DNA of 10,851 nucleotides from an uncultured Eubacteriales bacterium (GTDB taxonomy: Bacteria; Bacillota; Clostridia; Oscillospirales; Acutalibacteraceae): positions 1 to 10,851 of the forward strand of contig ONWI01000090.1 of NCBI GenBank assembly GCA_900321515.1, written 5' to 3'. Below the pieces are notes generated by a model. It was not told the DNA's origin. It saw only the letters and a program-made list of their open reading frames with translations, and made no database searches. A program made the translations under genes and the position numbers. Below are positions 1 to 7,417 of this stretch, in pieces (positions within the stretch are counted from its first letter, which is position 1; the number at the start of each line of letters is the position of its first letter).

Positions 1-2857
1 CCCTGTCACAGAGTATGTCAAGATAAATGAGCATCTGCATATTTAGTCCGGACAATATATCGCTGAGGACAAATTCCTTGCTTCCTGTCTTATAATCGAC
101 CACTCTAATATATTTGATTCCATCCTTGTTGTAAATATCCACTCGATCAATTTTTCCTCCGACGCTTATGTGGGTTCCGTCGGAAAGCGGAATATTGAGG
201 GGCTTTAGCTCGTCGCCGTCTATCGGCAGCTCAAACGATTGAGGGACGAAGAGACTTTTGGCAAATTCCTCGCCAAGTTGTCTGATGAGTACCGACACAG
301 ACTGCGTAAGTCTCCTGAAAAGATAAATAAACCTCGCAGATTTCATATCGGCACCGCCCATGACCTCGTTTAAATAATCCGTAAGATATTGGCTTGTGAT
401 CCCGGTCAGGTCATCCTTGGCGGCAAGCTGACCTATGTCATGATCCCGCAGCATTTTTTCGAGTACATAATGCACAACACTGCCGTATTCCATCGGATTC
501 AATTCGGCTTTGCGCCGCGGAGAAGCCTTCATGCCGTACTGACAGAAGTATTTGAATTTGCAGCTGTAGAAGCATTCAGCCTTTGAGGCGGAGATAGTTA
601 CATTTTTGCCGAAAAGGGCAAATGCACGGCTCTTATCATGTAAAGTTTTTTTGCTTTTCAGACTTGAAGAGCGTAAAGCGGCATTCTTTACAACATCCAT
701 CTTATCCGCGTATTTATCCAGATCGGCGTAGACCCGCACAAGCGCCCTTGACAGTTCCGAATCATCGGAAAACGAGGCAGAGGCAAGCAGGAATCCCGCG
801 TCATCATTCTCTATCATGTCAAGGGTGACAACGTCGCTGCGCACCGTTTTTTTACACTGCGGAATTATGCGGTTGAGTTCGGAAACTATTTCAGAGCTGT
901 AAAGCTGTTCGCCATTACATGAGTTGCTATAGGTAACATAAAGCGATTCCGACGCGCATGTCATGGAGGAATATGCAATAAACTGTTCGTTAAGGGCTGT
1001 ACCTTCTGAATCTGACGAGAGAGGCAGTTTCATTGAAATCAGCAGCTTGCGCTCATTATCAGTGAATACGCCCGAGGATTCCGTTAGCTTCGGAAATACT
1101 CCTTCATTTGCTCCTAAGATAAATACCGCTCTAACTCCTGACGTCCTTATTCTGTCCGCTGAACCAAATACAACCTCGTCCATTCCCTGCGGGATTTCTC
1201 CTACGTCGCAGAGCCCGAGCATTAGTGACAGCAGGTCGGAAAATTCTCTGAACGATATTATTGAATCGCCGAGTATTGCAGCGAGCTGGTCGAGTATGTT
1301 CATCAGAAGGTTCCACACCTGTCCCTGCGCCTCCGCGTCCTGCGGGGACAGCTTAGGAAGCATGCTCTCTATGCGCTCCGCGCAGCCGGACGATTCAATC
1401 AGGTTATAGACGGCGGCAGCCATATCCCTTCCGGTTGCGGTTTCACTCTTTACGTTTGCTTCAAATCTGTTAAGTAAATTAACTATACATTCTTTTGACG
1501 CGTTTATTTTACTTAGAAGTTCCTTGTCATCGTCATCCGAACCGTTCTTATAACCGTACGGAGACTGACTGAATTCTTCCTTCCACATTTTTCCGCGTAT
1601 GTTCCACACAAAGCAGTAATTTTCCAGTCGGGCAGCGTCAATAAGACTGACGTCGCGCAGCATTCCCGTTTTGAGCCAGCGCATTATATCTTCACTCCGC
1701 CACCTGCCATTGATAATGTCCATAGCAGACATCACGAACCGGACAAGAGGCATATCTGTCACAGAGGAACGCCTGTCACAAAAACAGGGAATGCCCTGAA
1801 GTTCCAGCGCGCGAAGCATCTGATTCTTGTAATCGGAATCGGTCCGGCATATTATGGCGAAATCTCTCCACCTCATCGCGTTCTCACGCGCAAGCCGTCT
1901 GATTTCACGGGCGACAAATTCCGTCTCATCGTATTTGTCCTCCGCGGAATACACTACAACGCCGTCGCAATTTTCACTGTCCGGCTCAGGATGTTTTGCG
2001 CGGAAAAGACCCGCTTCGACTTTTCTCAGGGCTTCTGATTTAAAGCGTTCATGACCGCTAAGAAAAGCAAATTCAATATCATTGTCAAATTCACTCAGAG
2101 AATCAACAGTATTATAGACAGTGGCAAAGAGATCGTCTGGTTTATTCTGAATGCGATGATTTTCAGGGTCTTCACAGCAAAGTGTTATTTCAAATTCATC
2201 GCACTGGAAAACAATCTGTTTCAACACAGCCATTTCCTGACGGGTAAAGCCTGTAAAGCTATCTGCAATTACAGTCATTCCGCTGAAATATTCCGTGAGT
2301 TCAAGGTCCTTTGCCAGTCTGCTAAGATCGTCAAGCGGATCGATTGAACCTATATTGGCTATTATTGCGTCATATGCCCCATAAATCAGCGACAGTTCTC
2401 TAAGCTTGCAGGACAGAACACTATCTTCTGTTTTATCGGCTGTTTCAATAAGCAATTCAGGACTGATTGAACAGCTTTTGAATTCAGATACGGCTGAAAG
2501 CATATTTTTGATAAGATCCTGACGCTTTCTGCCCGTATAGAGCGAAAGGTGATCCTGAACCTGAGTCATTGCCACATTCATTACTGCCGCGCGCCCCGAA
2601 TTGTCAAGACGTCTGCCCGCAATTCCGCCTGTTTCACGCGAAACATCTCTCGCAAGCCGTGTAAAGCTGAAAACCTCCACACTATCTGCGAGGCTTGCGG
2701 GAAGCAATTGCAGCATTGCCCGCTCGGTTTCAAATGAGAATTGCTCCGGTACAAGCAACGCGGCGCGGTTGCCTCCGGAGGCAATTTCCGCGGCGCGCTT
2801 CCTGGAGTAATGGGTCTTGCCGCTTCCTGAAGTCCCTATCACAAATTTTATGCCCAT
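1..2857 (-). CDS. addB: AddB, ATP-dependent helicase/deoxyribonuclease subunit B (3' end cut by window edge)
   Basis: This is the B subunit of the AddAB helicase-nuclease, which resects double-strand breaks for RecA-dependent repair in Firmicutes. About 952 codons are visible; the family is usually near 1150, so the C-terminus lies beyond the left edge. A Walker A motif GTSGSGKT sits at residues 8-15. Cys766, in the context SCKFKYFCQYG, matches the first iron-sulfur cysteine of AddB; the other three near the C-terminus are off the window. The RecB-type nuclease core is visible as GGKIDRVD, then VVDYKTG with Asp921 and Lys923. I chose the ATG at 2857 because family members begin close to the P-loop; a weak GGGG lies 10 nt upstream. 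An in-frame ATG at 2902, whose ATGA overlaps the spoIIR stop, would add 15 residues. addA is expected next, beyond the left edge, but is not visible. The family call is secure; the exact start is not. Confidence 0.93.
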   Translation of the reverse strand, partial: MGIKFVIGTSGSGKTHYSRKRAAEIASGGNRAALLVPEQFSFETERAMLQLLPASLADSVEVFSFTRLARDVSRETGGIAGRRLDNSGRAAVMNVAMTQVQDHLSLYTGRKRQDLIKNMLSAVSEFKSCSISPELLIETADKTEDSVLSCKLRELSLIYGAYDAIIANIGSIDPLDDLSRLAKDLELTEYFSGMTVIADSFTGFTRQEMAVLKQIVFQCDEFEITLCCEDPENHRIQNKPDDLFATVYNTVDSLSEFDNDIEFAFLSGHERFKSEALRKVEAGLFRAKHPEPDSENCDGVVVYSAEDKYDETEFVAREIRRLARENAMRWRDFAIICRTDSDYKNQMLRALELQGIPCFCDRRSSVTDMPLVRFVMSAMDIINGRWRSEDIMRWLKTGMLRDVSLIDAARLENYCFVWNIRGKMWKEEFSQSPYGYKNGSDDDDKELLSKINASKECIVNLLNRFEANVKSETATGRDMAAAVYNLIESSGCAERIESMLPKLSPQDAEAQGQVWNLLMNILDQLAAILGDSIISFREFSDLLSLMLGLCDVGEIPQGMDEVVFGSADRIRTSGVRAVFILGANEGVFPKLTESSGVFTDNERKLLISMKLPLSSDSEGTALNEQFIAYSSMTCASESLYVTYSNSCNGEQLYSSEIVSELNRIIPQCKKTVRSDVVTLDMIENDDAGFLLASASFSDDSELSRALVRVYADLDKYADKMDVVKNAALRSSSLKSKKTLHDKSRAFALFGKNVTISASKAECFYSCKFKYFCQYGMKASPRRKAELNPMEYGSVVHYVLEKMLRDHDIGQLAAKDDLTGITSQYLTDYLNEVMGGADMKSARFIYLFRRLTQSVSVLIRQLGEEFAKSLFVPQSFELPIDGDELKPLNIPLSDGTHISVGGKIDRVDIYNKDGIKYIRVVDYKTGSKEFVLSDILSGLNMQMLIYLDILCDR

Positions 2858-2898
2858 GCATTTATCGCCCCGTTTCTGTTGAACATTTTGCAAAAAAA

Positions 2899-3531
2899 TC
2901 ATTTATTAATTGATTTGTGATGTTTATCGTTTTTATCATTCAAATAGCTCATAAATTCCTCATAAACCTCTACGCATTTGAATCTGATCTCATATCCGTC
3001 TCCCTCAACAAGCTTCAATTGTTCACGGGTAAGCATATCGCTGAGCAGTGCCTCATCCTCCGACGCGGCGGATATGCATAATGGTGGGAACATCACGCAC
3101 CACCAGTTATGACCCGCACCCTTCCCGATAACTACACGAACCGCCTGGTATTTCCCGGCTGGAAGAGTAATGCTGCCATATGTCCGGGTGCCAAAATAGC
3201 TTTCCTCCAGTGAAACGCTGACCGGATAATCATAACCGTTTGATAAAACAACGGCGCGTGCCACGTCACGAAGCATAGAGATATTCTTTTCTGTAGCCTG
3301 AACCGCTTCTTCCTTGGTTTTTGCCTTTGAGTAAATCACATCACTTACCTCAAGCAGCCTGTCACGCACCTTCAGTTTAAGTTCCTGGTCGGCTTCACTG
3401 TCAGAATTGGCAAGAACATGCATTCTCAGCACACTGCCGCGAATATCGGAACATTCTGTGTTTAACGCCATCATGCTGAGAACAGCGGAAAAAACGACTG
3501 ACAATAAAATGGAAATCTCTAATCTTCTCAT
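2899..3531 (-). CDS. spoIIR: Stage II sporulation protein R (SpoIIR)
   Basis: SpoIIR is made in the forespore under sigma-F and exported to the intermembrane space. There it triggers SpoIIGA to process pro-sigma-E in the mother cell. The 210-residue product has a hydrophobic N-terminal segment at about residues 5-24, as expected for export. The family core follows: SVLRMHVLANSDSEADQELK at about 33-52 and the hallmark GKGAGHNWWCVMFPPLC at 136-152. The N-terminal length and motif positions are normal for the family. The start is fixed by a strong GGAGGA 9 nt upstream of the ATG. That Shine-Dalgarno lies inside a long inverted repeat (3541-3592). The gene is 83 bp downstream of ispE, and its stop overlaps an in-frame ATG of addB. 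The Lys/Asp/His-rich C-terminal tail is unremarkable. Its presence is strong evidence that the host makes endospores. Confidence 0.95.
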   Translation of the reverse strand: MRRLEISILLSVVFSAVLSMMALNTECSDIRGSVLRMHVLANSDSEADQELKLKVRDRLLEVSDVIYSKAKTKEEAVQATEKNISMLRDVARAVVLSNGYDYPVSVSLEESYFGTRTYGSITLPAGKYQAVRVVIGKGAGHNWWCVMFPPLCISAASEDEALLSDMLTREQLKLVEGDGYEIRFKCVEVYEEFMSYLNDKNDKHHKSINK

Positions 3532-3540
3532 ATAACAATA

Positions 3541-3592
3541 TCCTCCGATAAGTAATTATCCGAATCGATTCGCAATAATTATTGACGGAGGA
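3541..3592 (-). promoter_or_regulatory. Imperfect inverted repeat sequestering the spoIIR Shine-Dalgarno
   Basis: A 52-bp imperfect inverted repeat is centred at 3566.5. Outer arms TCCTCCG (3541-3547) and CGGAGGA (3586-3592) are exact complements. Middle arms TAATTAT (3553-3559) and ATAATTA (3575-3581) also pair, shifted by half a base. The core CGAATCGATTCG (3561-3572) is a perfect 12-bp palindrome. In minus-strand RNA the downstream outer arm is the GGAGGA Shine-Dalgarno of spoIIR, so folding would block ribosome access on transcripts reading through from ispE. There is no T-run after the stem, so it does not look like an intrinsic terminator. A DNA-binding operator is the alternative reading. 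Confidence 0.6.
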
Positions 3593-3606
3593 CATTATTT
3601 TATTCA
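3577..3606 (-). promoter_or_regulatory. Tentative forespore-type promoter upstream of spoIIR
   Basis: On the minus strand, TGAATA (3606-3601) is followed after 17 nt by AATAATT (3583-3577). The first hexamer resembles the -35 element recognised by forespore sigma factors of the sigma-F/sigma-G group. The -10 match to the sigma-G consensus CATACTA is only 4 of 7. Transcription would begin near 3570, downstream of the anti-Shine-Dalgarno arm. The fit to known spoIIR regulation is attractive, but an AT-rich gap offers many chance matches. Confidence 0.25.
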
Positions 3607-3614
3607 CTCGGTTT

Positions 3615-4505
3615 TTATTTTTCCGAAACAATATTGCATCCGCAGCCCGTCGCATGGGTAACAAATGTATTCTGGTATGTCTGTTGCAATGTAAAGGCAC
3701 ATTGCTTCGCAGTCTCTTCGCTGTCGAAAATGCCGAAAACAGTAGTTCCACTACCGGTCATTCTCGAACCAAGAGCACCGCCGTCCAGCATTGTCTGTCT
3801 AATGTTCTCACATTCTTCAATTTTCAATACCTGTTCAAAGACATTTCCAAGATTATCCGCAATTCCACGGACATCCATGTTACTCAGCGCCATCCTCATT
3901 GCTTCGGTGTCCGGACGGTCAAGCGTCGACTGGTCGCAGTTATCGACGGCGGAATAAGCCTTGCCCGTTGAAACTCCGACATTCGGCTTGCAGAGAAGTA
4001 TTGCCGGCGGCTTGTCAAAATCGGACAGTTGCGGCAGCCTGCTCAGTATCTCTCCCTTGCCCTCCGCAAGCATTGTTCCACCGGAAATGCAGAACGGAAC
4101 ATCTGCACCGACCTTCACGCCGATTTCCCACAGCTTTTCTTCCGGATAATCCGTGCCGCACAGTTTGTTGAGGGCTATAATGACTGCCGCGGCGTCCGCG
4201 CTGCCTCCAGCCATTCCTGCCTCCATCGGGATATTTTTTTTCATCTCGATCTCTGCGCCCTTGTCGGTAATCCCCGCGTATTCAAAGAAGCGCTTCGCAG
4301 CCTTGAAGGCGGTATTGCTCTCGTCGTCTTTCAGTAAAGCCGATGAGCTTTTCACAGAAATAGCTGTGTTTTCAGTCAGCTTTACAGATATTTCGTCGTG
4401 CAGTCCCACCGACTGCATAACCATCACAAGGTCATGATATCCGTCAGAACGTTTGCGTAAAATATCGAGTGTGAGGTTGATTTTGGCATATGCAAGTATT
4501 TTCAC
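3615..4505 (-). CDS. ispE: 4-diphosphocytidyl-2-C-methyl-D-erythritol kinase (IspE)
   Basis: IspE is the GHMP-family kinase that uses ATP to phosphorylate CDP-methylerythritol in the MEP pathway to isopentenyl diphosphate. The product starts VKILAYAKINLTLDI, with the catalytic-type Lys in AKINL near residue 8. The glycine-rich ATP loop PMEAGMAGGSADAA lies at about 94-107, the catalytic-type Asp in GADVPFC at about 135, and the third GHMP motif GSRMTGSGTTVFGIF near the C-terminus. A GTG at 4505 is preferred as start: AAGGA lies 9 nt upstream and the sequence then begins exactly where IspE proteins usually begin. The ATG at 4514 would add three residues but leaves AAGGA directly against the start codon. 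With the GTG, one base separates it from the aminotransferase stop, implying translational coupling. Length is about 296 residues, normal for the family. Confidence 0.95.
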   Translation of the reverse strand: MKILAYAKINLTLDILRKRSDGYHDLVMVMQSVGLHDEISVKLTENTAISVKSSSALLKDDESNTAFKAAKRFFEYAGITDKGAEIEMKKNIPMEAGMAGGSADAAAVIIALNKLCGTDYPEEKLWEIGVKVGADVPFCISGGTMLAEGKGEILSRLPQLSDFDKPPAILLCKPNVGVSTGKAYSAVDNCDQSTLDRPDTEAMRMALSNMDVRGIADNLGNVFEQVLKIEECENIRQTMLDGGALGSRMTGSGTTVFGIFDSEETAKQCAFTLQQTYQNTFVTHATGCGCNIVSEK

Positions 4506-4506
4506 A

Positions 4507-5703
4507 TTAATCATTCCTTGTCTCGTTTATTATGTTTTCTTCTTTAAGAAACTGTCCTATCCTTCTCAGCGCTTCATTGATATGTGCTGTCGAATAGGCG
4601 TATGATACGCGGATAAATCCCTCTCCGCATTCGCCGAAAGCGTTTCCGGGAACCACCGCGACATGTTTTTCCCTCAACAGCTTCTCGCAGAATTCTTCGG
4701 AGGACATTCCTGTGGATAAAATGCTCGGGAATACATAAAACGCTCCCTCCGGTTCAAAGCAATCCAGCCCCAGCTCTCTGAATCCCCTGACAATGAGACG
4801 TCTGCGCATATCGTATTCGTCGCGCATCTTCACAATATCATCGTCACCGGCGCGGAGCGCTTCCATGGCCGCGTGCTGCGAAGTGGTCGGCGCACACATA
4901 ATGGCATATTGATGCACCTTGGTCATTATTGAAATTACCGGTTCCGGTCCCAAAGCATATCCCAGTCGCCAGCCGGTCATAGCGTACGACTTCGAAAATC
5001 CGTTTACTACTACTGTGCGTTCCTTCATGCCGTCAAGTGAAGCTATTGATACATGAGGTATATTATTGTATGTAAGTTCAGAATATATTTCGTCTGCAAG
5101 CACCATTATATTGGTATCGCGGAGTACATCGGCTATTTTTTCGAGATGCTCCCTTCTCATTACAGCTCCGGTCGGATTATTCGGGTAAGGGAGTATCAGC
5201 AGCTTGGTGCGCTTTGTGATGCTTCTTGACAGAGCTTGGGCTGTCAGACGGAATTCGTCCTCTCTGCGGGTGACGATAGGAATTGCTTTGGCGCCGGCAA
5301 GTCGCGCGATCGGGGCGTAGCAGACAAAGGACGGCTGTGGGACAAGTACCTCGTCACCGGGGTTCACAAGCGTGCGTATCGCCAGATCAATTGCCTCGGA
5401 ACCTCCTACAGTTACCACCGCATTTGTCCTGAAATCGTAGTCAAGCCCGAATCTTCGGCTGTAATAGTTGCAGATTTCCCGGCACAGCGCGGTGAACCCC
5501 TTGTTGGGAGAATATCCGGTGCGTCCCTTTTGCAGGGAGTCAATGGCGACGTCACGCACATGCCACGGGGTAGGAAAATCCGGCTCTCCAACTGACAGAG
5601 AGATAACGTCGTCCATTTCGGCAGCTATGTCAAAGAATCGCCGTATCCCTGACGGCGGAATGTCAAGAGCCGTTTTGTTGAGCAGTGAATCATAATTCAT
5701 CAC
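4507..5703 (-). CDS. PLP-dependent class I/II aminotransferase
   Basis: This is a cytoplasmic fold-type I aminotransferase that would transfer an amino group between an amino acid and a 2-oxo acid. Visible landmarks, in 398-residue numbering, are SVGEPDFPTP (about 37-46), YPNNPTG (173-179, with the cofactor-contacting Asn176), ADEIY (203-207, Asp204 for the pyridine nitrogen), SKSYAMTGWRLGY (237-249, Lys238 forming the internal aldimine) and GFIRVSYA (362-369, Arg365 for the substrate carboxylate). All key residues are present, so it should be active. Substrate cannot be fixed from sequence; aspartate or aromatic amino acids are typical of the subgroup. Translation can begin at GTG 5703 or the adjacent ATG 5700; GAGGAG lies 10 nt before the GTG. 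Both starts overlap the stop of the Lrp-type regulator gene upstream, so the two are almost certainly co-translated. Confidence 0.93.
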   Translation of the reverse strand: MMNYDSLLNKTALDIPPSGIRRFFDIAAEMDDVISLSVGEPDFPTPWHVRDVAIDSLQKGRTGYSPNKGFTALCREICNYYSRRFGLDYDFRTNAVVTVGGSEAIDLAIRTLVNPGDEVLVPQPSFVCYAPIARLAGAKAIPIVTRREDEFRLTAQALSRSITKRTKLLILPYPNNPTGAVMRREHLEKIADVLRDTNIMVLADEIYSELTYNNIPHVSIASLDGMKERTVVVNGFSKSYAMTGWRLGYALGPEPVISIMTKVHQYAIMCAPTTSQHAAMEALRAGDDDIVKMRDEYDMRRRLIVRGFRELGLDCFEPEGAFYVFPSILSTGMSSEEFCEKLLREKHVAVVPGNAFGECGEGFIRVSYAYSTAHINEALRRIGQFLKEENIINETRND

Positions 5704-6179
5704 AAAACATCAGCTCCTCTTTCGTCGTTCTGTGATGACAGTATGATTCCGTCTTCCTTGTATTTTTTGAGAATAAAAGTTGTTGTTGTGGAGGTTACTG
5801 AGTCGAGCGGCGCCAGCCTCTTGGCGACAAAGAGGGCTATTTCCTGAAACGTCCGTCCGGTGACGCAGACAGAAAAATCGTACCCGCCGCTCATCAGACT
5901 TACCGATTCCACCTCGTCAAAGCCCATGATCTCTTCGGCAATGGCTTCAAAACCCGTATCCTTGCGCGGAGTTACCTTGAGTTCGATGATCGCTGTCACC
6001 TTGTCTGTCTGCTCCAGCTTTTCCGGGTTGATGACCGTCTTATATCCGCAGATAACGCCGCTCTTTTCGTAAAAAGCGATCCTCTCGCTGACCTCATCTT
6101 CGGTGAGTCCCGTCATTGTCGCTATGCAGGCATTGGACAGGCGCGGATTGTCATTCAGTATCTTAAGAATATTATCCAT
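5700..6179 (-). CDS. Lrp/AsnC family transcriptional regulator
   Basis: The 159-residue product has the two-part layout of the feast/famine (Lrp/AsnC) family. An N-terminal winged helix-turn-helix spans about residues 1-50 (MDNILKILNDNPRLSNACIA onward, with TGLTEDEVSERI as probable recognition region). A C-terminal RAM ligand-binding and oligomerisation domain spans about 60-138 and contains SGGYDFSVCVTG (98-109). Such proteins bind DNA as dimers to octamers and respond to amino acids. The start ATG has AAGGA 11 nt upstream. The gene sits 31 bp after the CorA gene and overlaps the aminotransferase, suggesting that it responds to a substrate or product of that enzyme and may control this operon. 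No specific binding site could be identified in the upstream region. Confidence 0.93.
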   Translation of the reverse strand: MDNILKILNDNPRLSNACIATMTGLTEDEVSERIAFYEKSGVICGYKTVINPEKLEQTDKVTAIIELKVTPRKDTGFEAIAEEIMGFDEVESVSLMSGGYDFSVCVTGRTFQEIALFVAKRLAPLDSVTSTTTTFILKKYKEDGIILSSQNDERGADVL

Positions 6180-6210
6180 TTATAACATCGTCCTTTTTGT
6201 CGAATTATGT

Positions 6211-7152
6211 TCAAAGCATTCTTTTCTTTTTCATTACAACCATTGCCGCGACGCATATCACGAGCGTTATTACGCAGACAATGGCAAAGCCAAGGTGGGA
6301 TTCTCCGAACGGCATTCCCGACGAGGGAACATTCATGCCGTACAAGCCCGAAATAATTGTCGGAATAGCCATTACCAAGGTGATTGATGTGAGATATTTC
6401 ATCACGTTGTTCAGCTTACTGTCTATAATCGAAGAGATCAGTTCTCTGGTGCCGTTCAGGATATCCCTGTAGATTGCTGTCATTTCTATTGCCTGCCGGT
6501 TCTCCACAATGAGGTCGTCGAGCAGCTCCTGATCGTCCGGATATTGTTCGAGCCGCGTGTAACGTGTCAGACGGTTCAGCACTCCGCTGTTGGCGTTGAG
6601 GGAGGTCGCAAAGTAAACCAGTGTGGATTCAAGTTCGTGGAGGTCTATTAGGTCAATATCGGTGGTATCCTCCCCTACTCGTTCTTCGATCTCGGTGCGC
6701 ATTTTATCTATCGTGCGGAGCGTTGACTGATAAAACGATATCGTGCGGGCTATTATCTGATAAATAAAACGCATCTTCTTTTTGGTGCTGAAATCCTTTA
6801 TGCGTTTGTTTATGAAGTCATTCAGTATCGGCGTTTCCACAGTGCATACAGTGATAATTGCCGTCTGGGTGATGAGAATGCCGAGAGGTATGGTGGTGTG
6901 ACGGTTTTTATCGTGCCTGACCTCTATGGAAGGTATGTCGATAAGTATGAGCGTGTAGCCGTCTTCCAGTTCGATACGGGAGCTTTCCTCATCGTCAAGA
7001 GCCGCCATGATATCTCCTTCGTCAATATCAAAATGTCCGGCAATCTCAGCAACTTCGTTATATGACGGGTCTACCATATTTACCCAGCAGCCGTCTTTGA
7101 TCTCATTTAATTCCCGCAATACCTTATTGTCGGTACGGTATAGCTTAAGCAT
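6211..7152 (-). CDS. CorA-family divalent cation (Mg2+) transporter
   Basis: CorA proteins form pentameric inner-membrane channels for Mg2+ and related ions. The chosen 313-residue product has a long soluble N-terminal domain of about 250 residues, including a predicted helical stalk (about 140-250). Two C-terminal membrane segments follow, at about 254-271 and 287-306. The selectivity signature YGMN (271-274) ends the first segment, followed by MPF in the periplasm-equivalent loop, and the chain ends in KKKRML. This is the standard family layout. The start at 7152 is supported by AGAAGG 7 nt upstream and by MLKLYRT as a typical beginning. ATG 7176 (AAGGA 5 nt upstream) is a plausible alternative adding eight residues. 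The reading frame stays open to 7269, but that far start lies upstream of the likely -10 promoter element. It is the first gene of the minus-strand cluster. Confidence 0.92.
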   Translation of the reverse strand: MLKLYRTDNKVLRELNEIKDGCWVNMVDPSYNEVAEIAGHFDIDEGDIMAALDDEESSRIELEDGYTLILIDIPSIEVRHDKNRHTTIPLGILITQTAIITVCTVETPILNDFINKRIKDFSTKKKMRFIYQIIARTISFYQSTLRTIDKMRTEIEERVGEDTTDIDLIDLHELESTLVYFATSLNANSGVLNRLTRYTRLEQYPDDQELLDDLIVENRQAIEMTAIYRDILNGTRELISSIIDSKLNNVMKYLTSITLVMAIPTIISGLYGMNVPSSGMPFGESHLGFAIVCVITLVICVAAMVVMKKKRML

Positions 7153-7228
7153 GTAATTACCTTCTTTTTGTGCCATCCTGTTCCTTATAGGAAAAATATA
7201 ATCTGTGACCTTGGTGCGTTTATAAACA

Positions 7229-7257
7229 ATTATATCATACCCGCTTGATAAAATCCA
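7229..7257 (-). promoter_or_regulatory. Probable sigma-A promoter (extended -10) for the minus-strand cluster
   Basis: Read on the minus strand, TATAAT (7234-7229) is a perfect -10 preceded by TGA, giving an extended -10 TGnTATAAT. The -35 at 17 bp is weak (TGGATT, 7257-7252, 3 of 6), which is common when the -10 is extended. Transcription would start near 7222, giving a leader of about 70 nt before the CorA start at 7152. That leader is too short for an M-box Mg2+ riboswitch. Confidence 0.6.
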
Positions 7258-7330
7258 TATATTTGTCATCTTTTTATCTGATACAAAGTTGTAAATTTTT
7301 TTCGGAACAGTATTTTTAACTTTGAGTATA

Positions 7331-7359
7331 TTGACATTTTTTTGAATGTGATATAGAAT
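7331..7359 (+). promoter_or_regulatory. Sigma-A promoter for the plus-strand envelope cluster
   Basis: TTGACA at 7331-7336 is a perfect -35. With a 17-bp spacer it is followed by TAGAAT (7354-7359), 5 of 6 for the -10. An overlapping TGATATAGA offers an extended -10 with a 15-bp spacer. Transcription would begin near 7366, about 50 nt before the lipoprotein ATG. It diverges from the corA promoter, with about 70 bp between the two -35 regions. Confidence 0.75.
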
Positions 7360-7417
7360 TACTTAGTATTGTGTCTGAAGATTATTTATTTTTTGTTAAT
7401 GATTAGGAGAAAAAATC

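Noticed and set aside
963..1409. Plus-strand open frame of 148 codons inside addB
   Set aside because: It lies wholly antisense to a clearly conserved AddB reading frame, has no family resemblance and a Ser-rich composition expected from the complementary frame.
3582..3971. Plus-strand open frame of 129 codons over ispE
   Set aside because: It is antisense to the conserved IspE C-terminus, shows no recognisable domain and starts within the inverted repeat.
7153..7222. Mg2+ riboswitch (M-box) in the corA leader
   Set aside because: From the likely transcription start the leader is only about 70 nt, with a single small hairpin (TTCCTTATAGGAA on the plus strand at 7181-7193). An M-box needs well over twice that length.
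7282..7293. TACAA-AG-TTGTA inverted repeat between the divergent promoters as an operator
   Set aside because: Five-base arms in a very AT-rich region are expected by chance, and there is no second copy to support a binding site.
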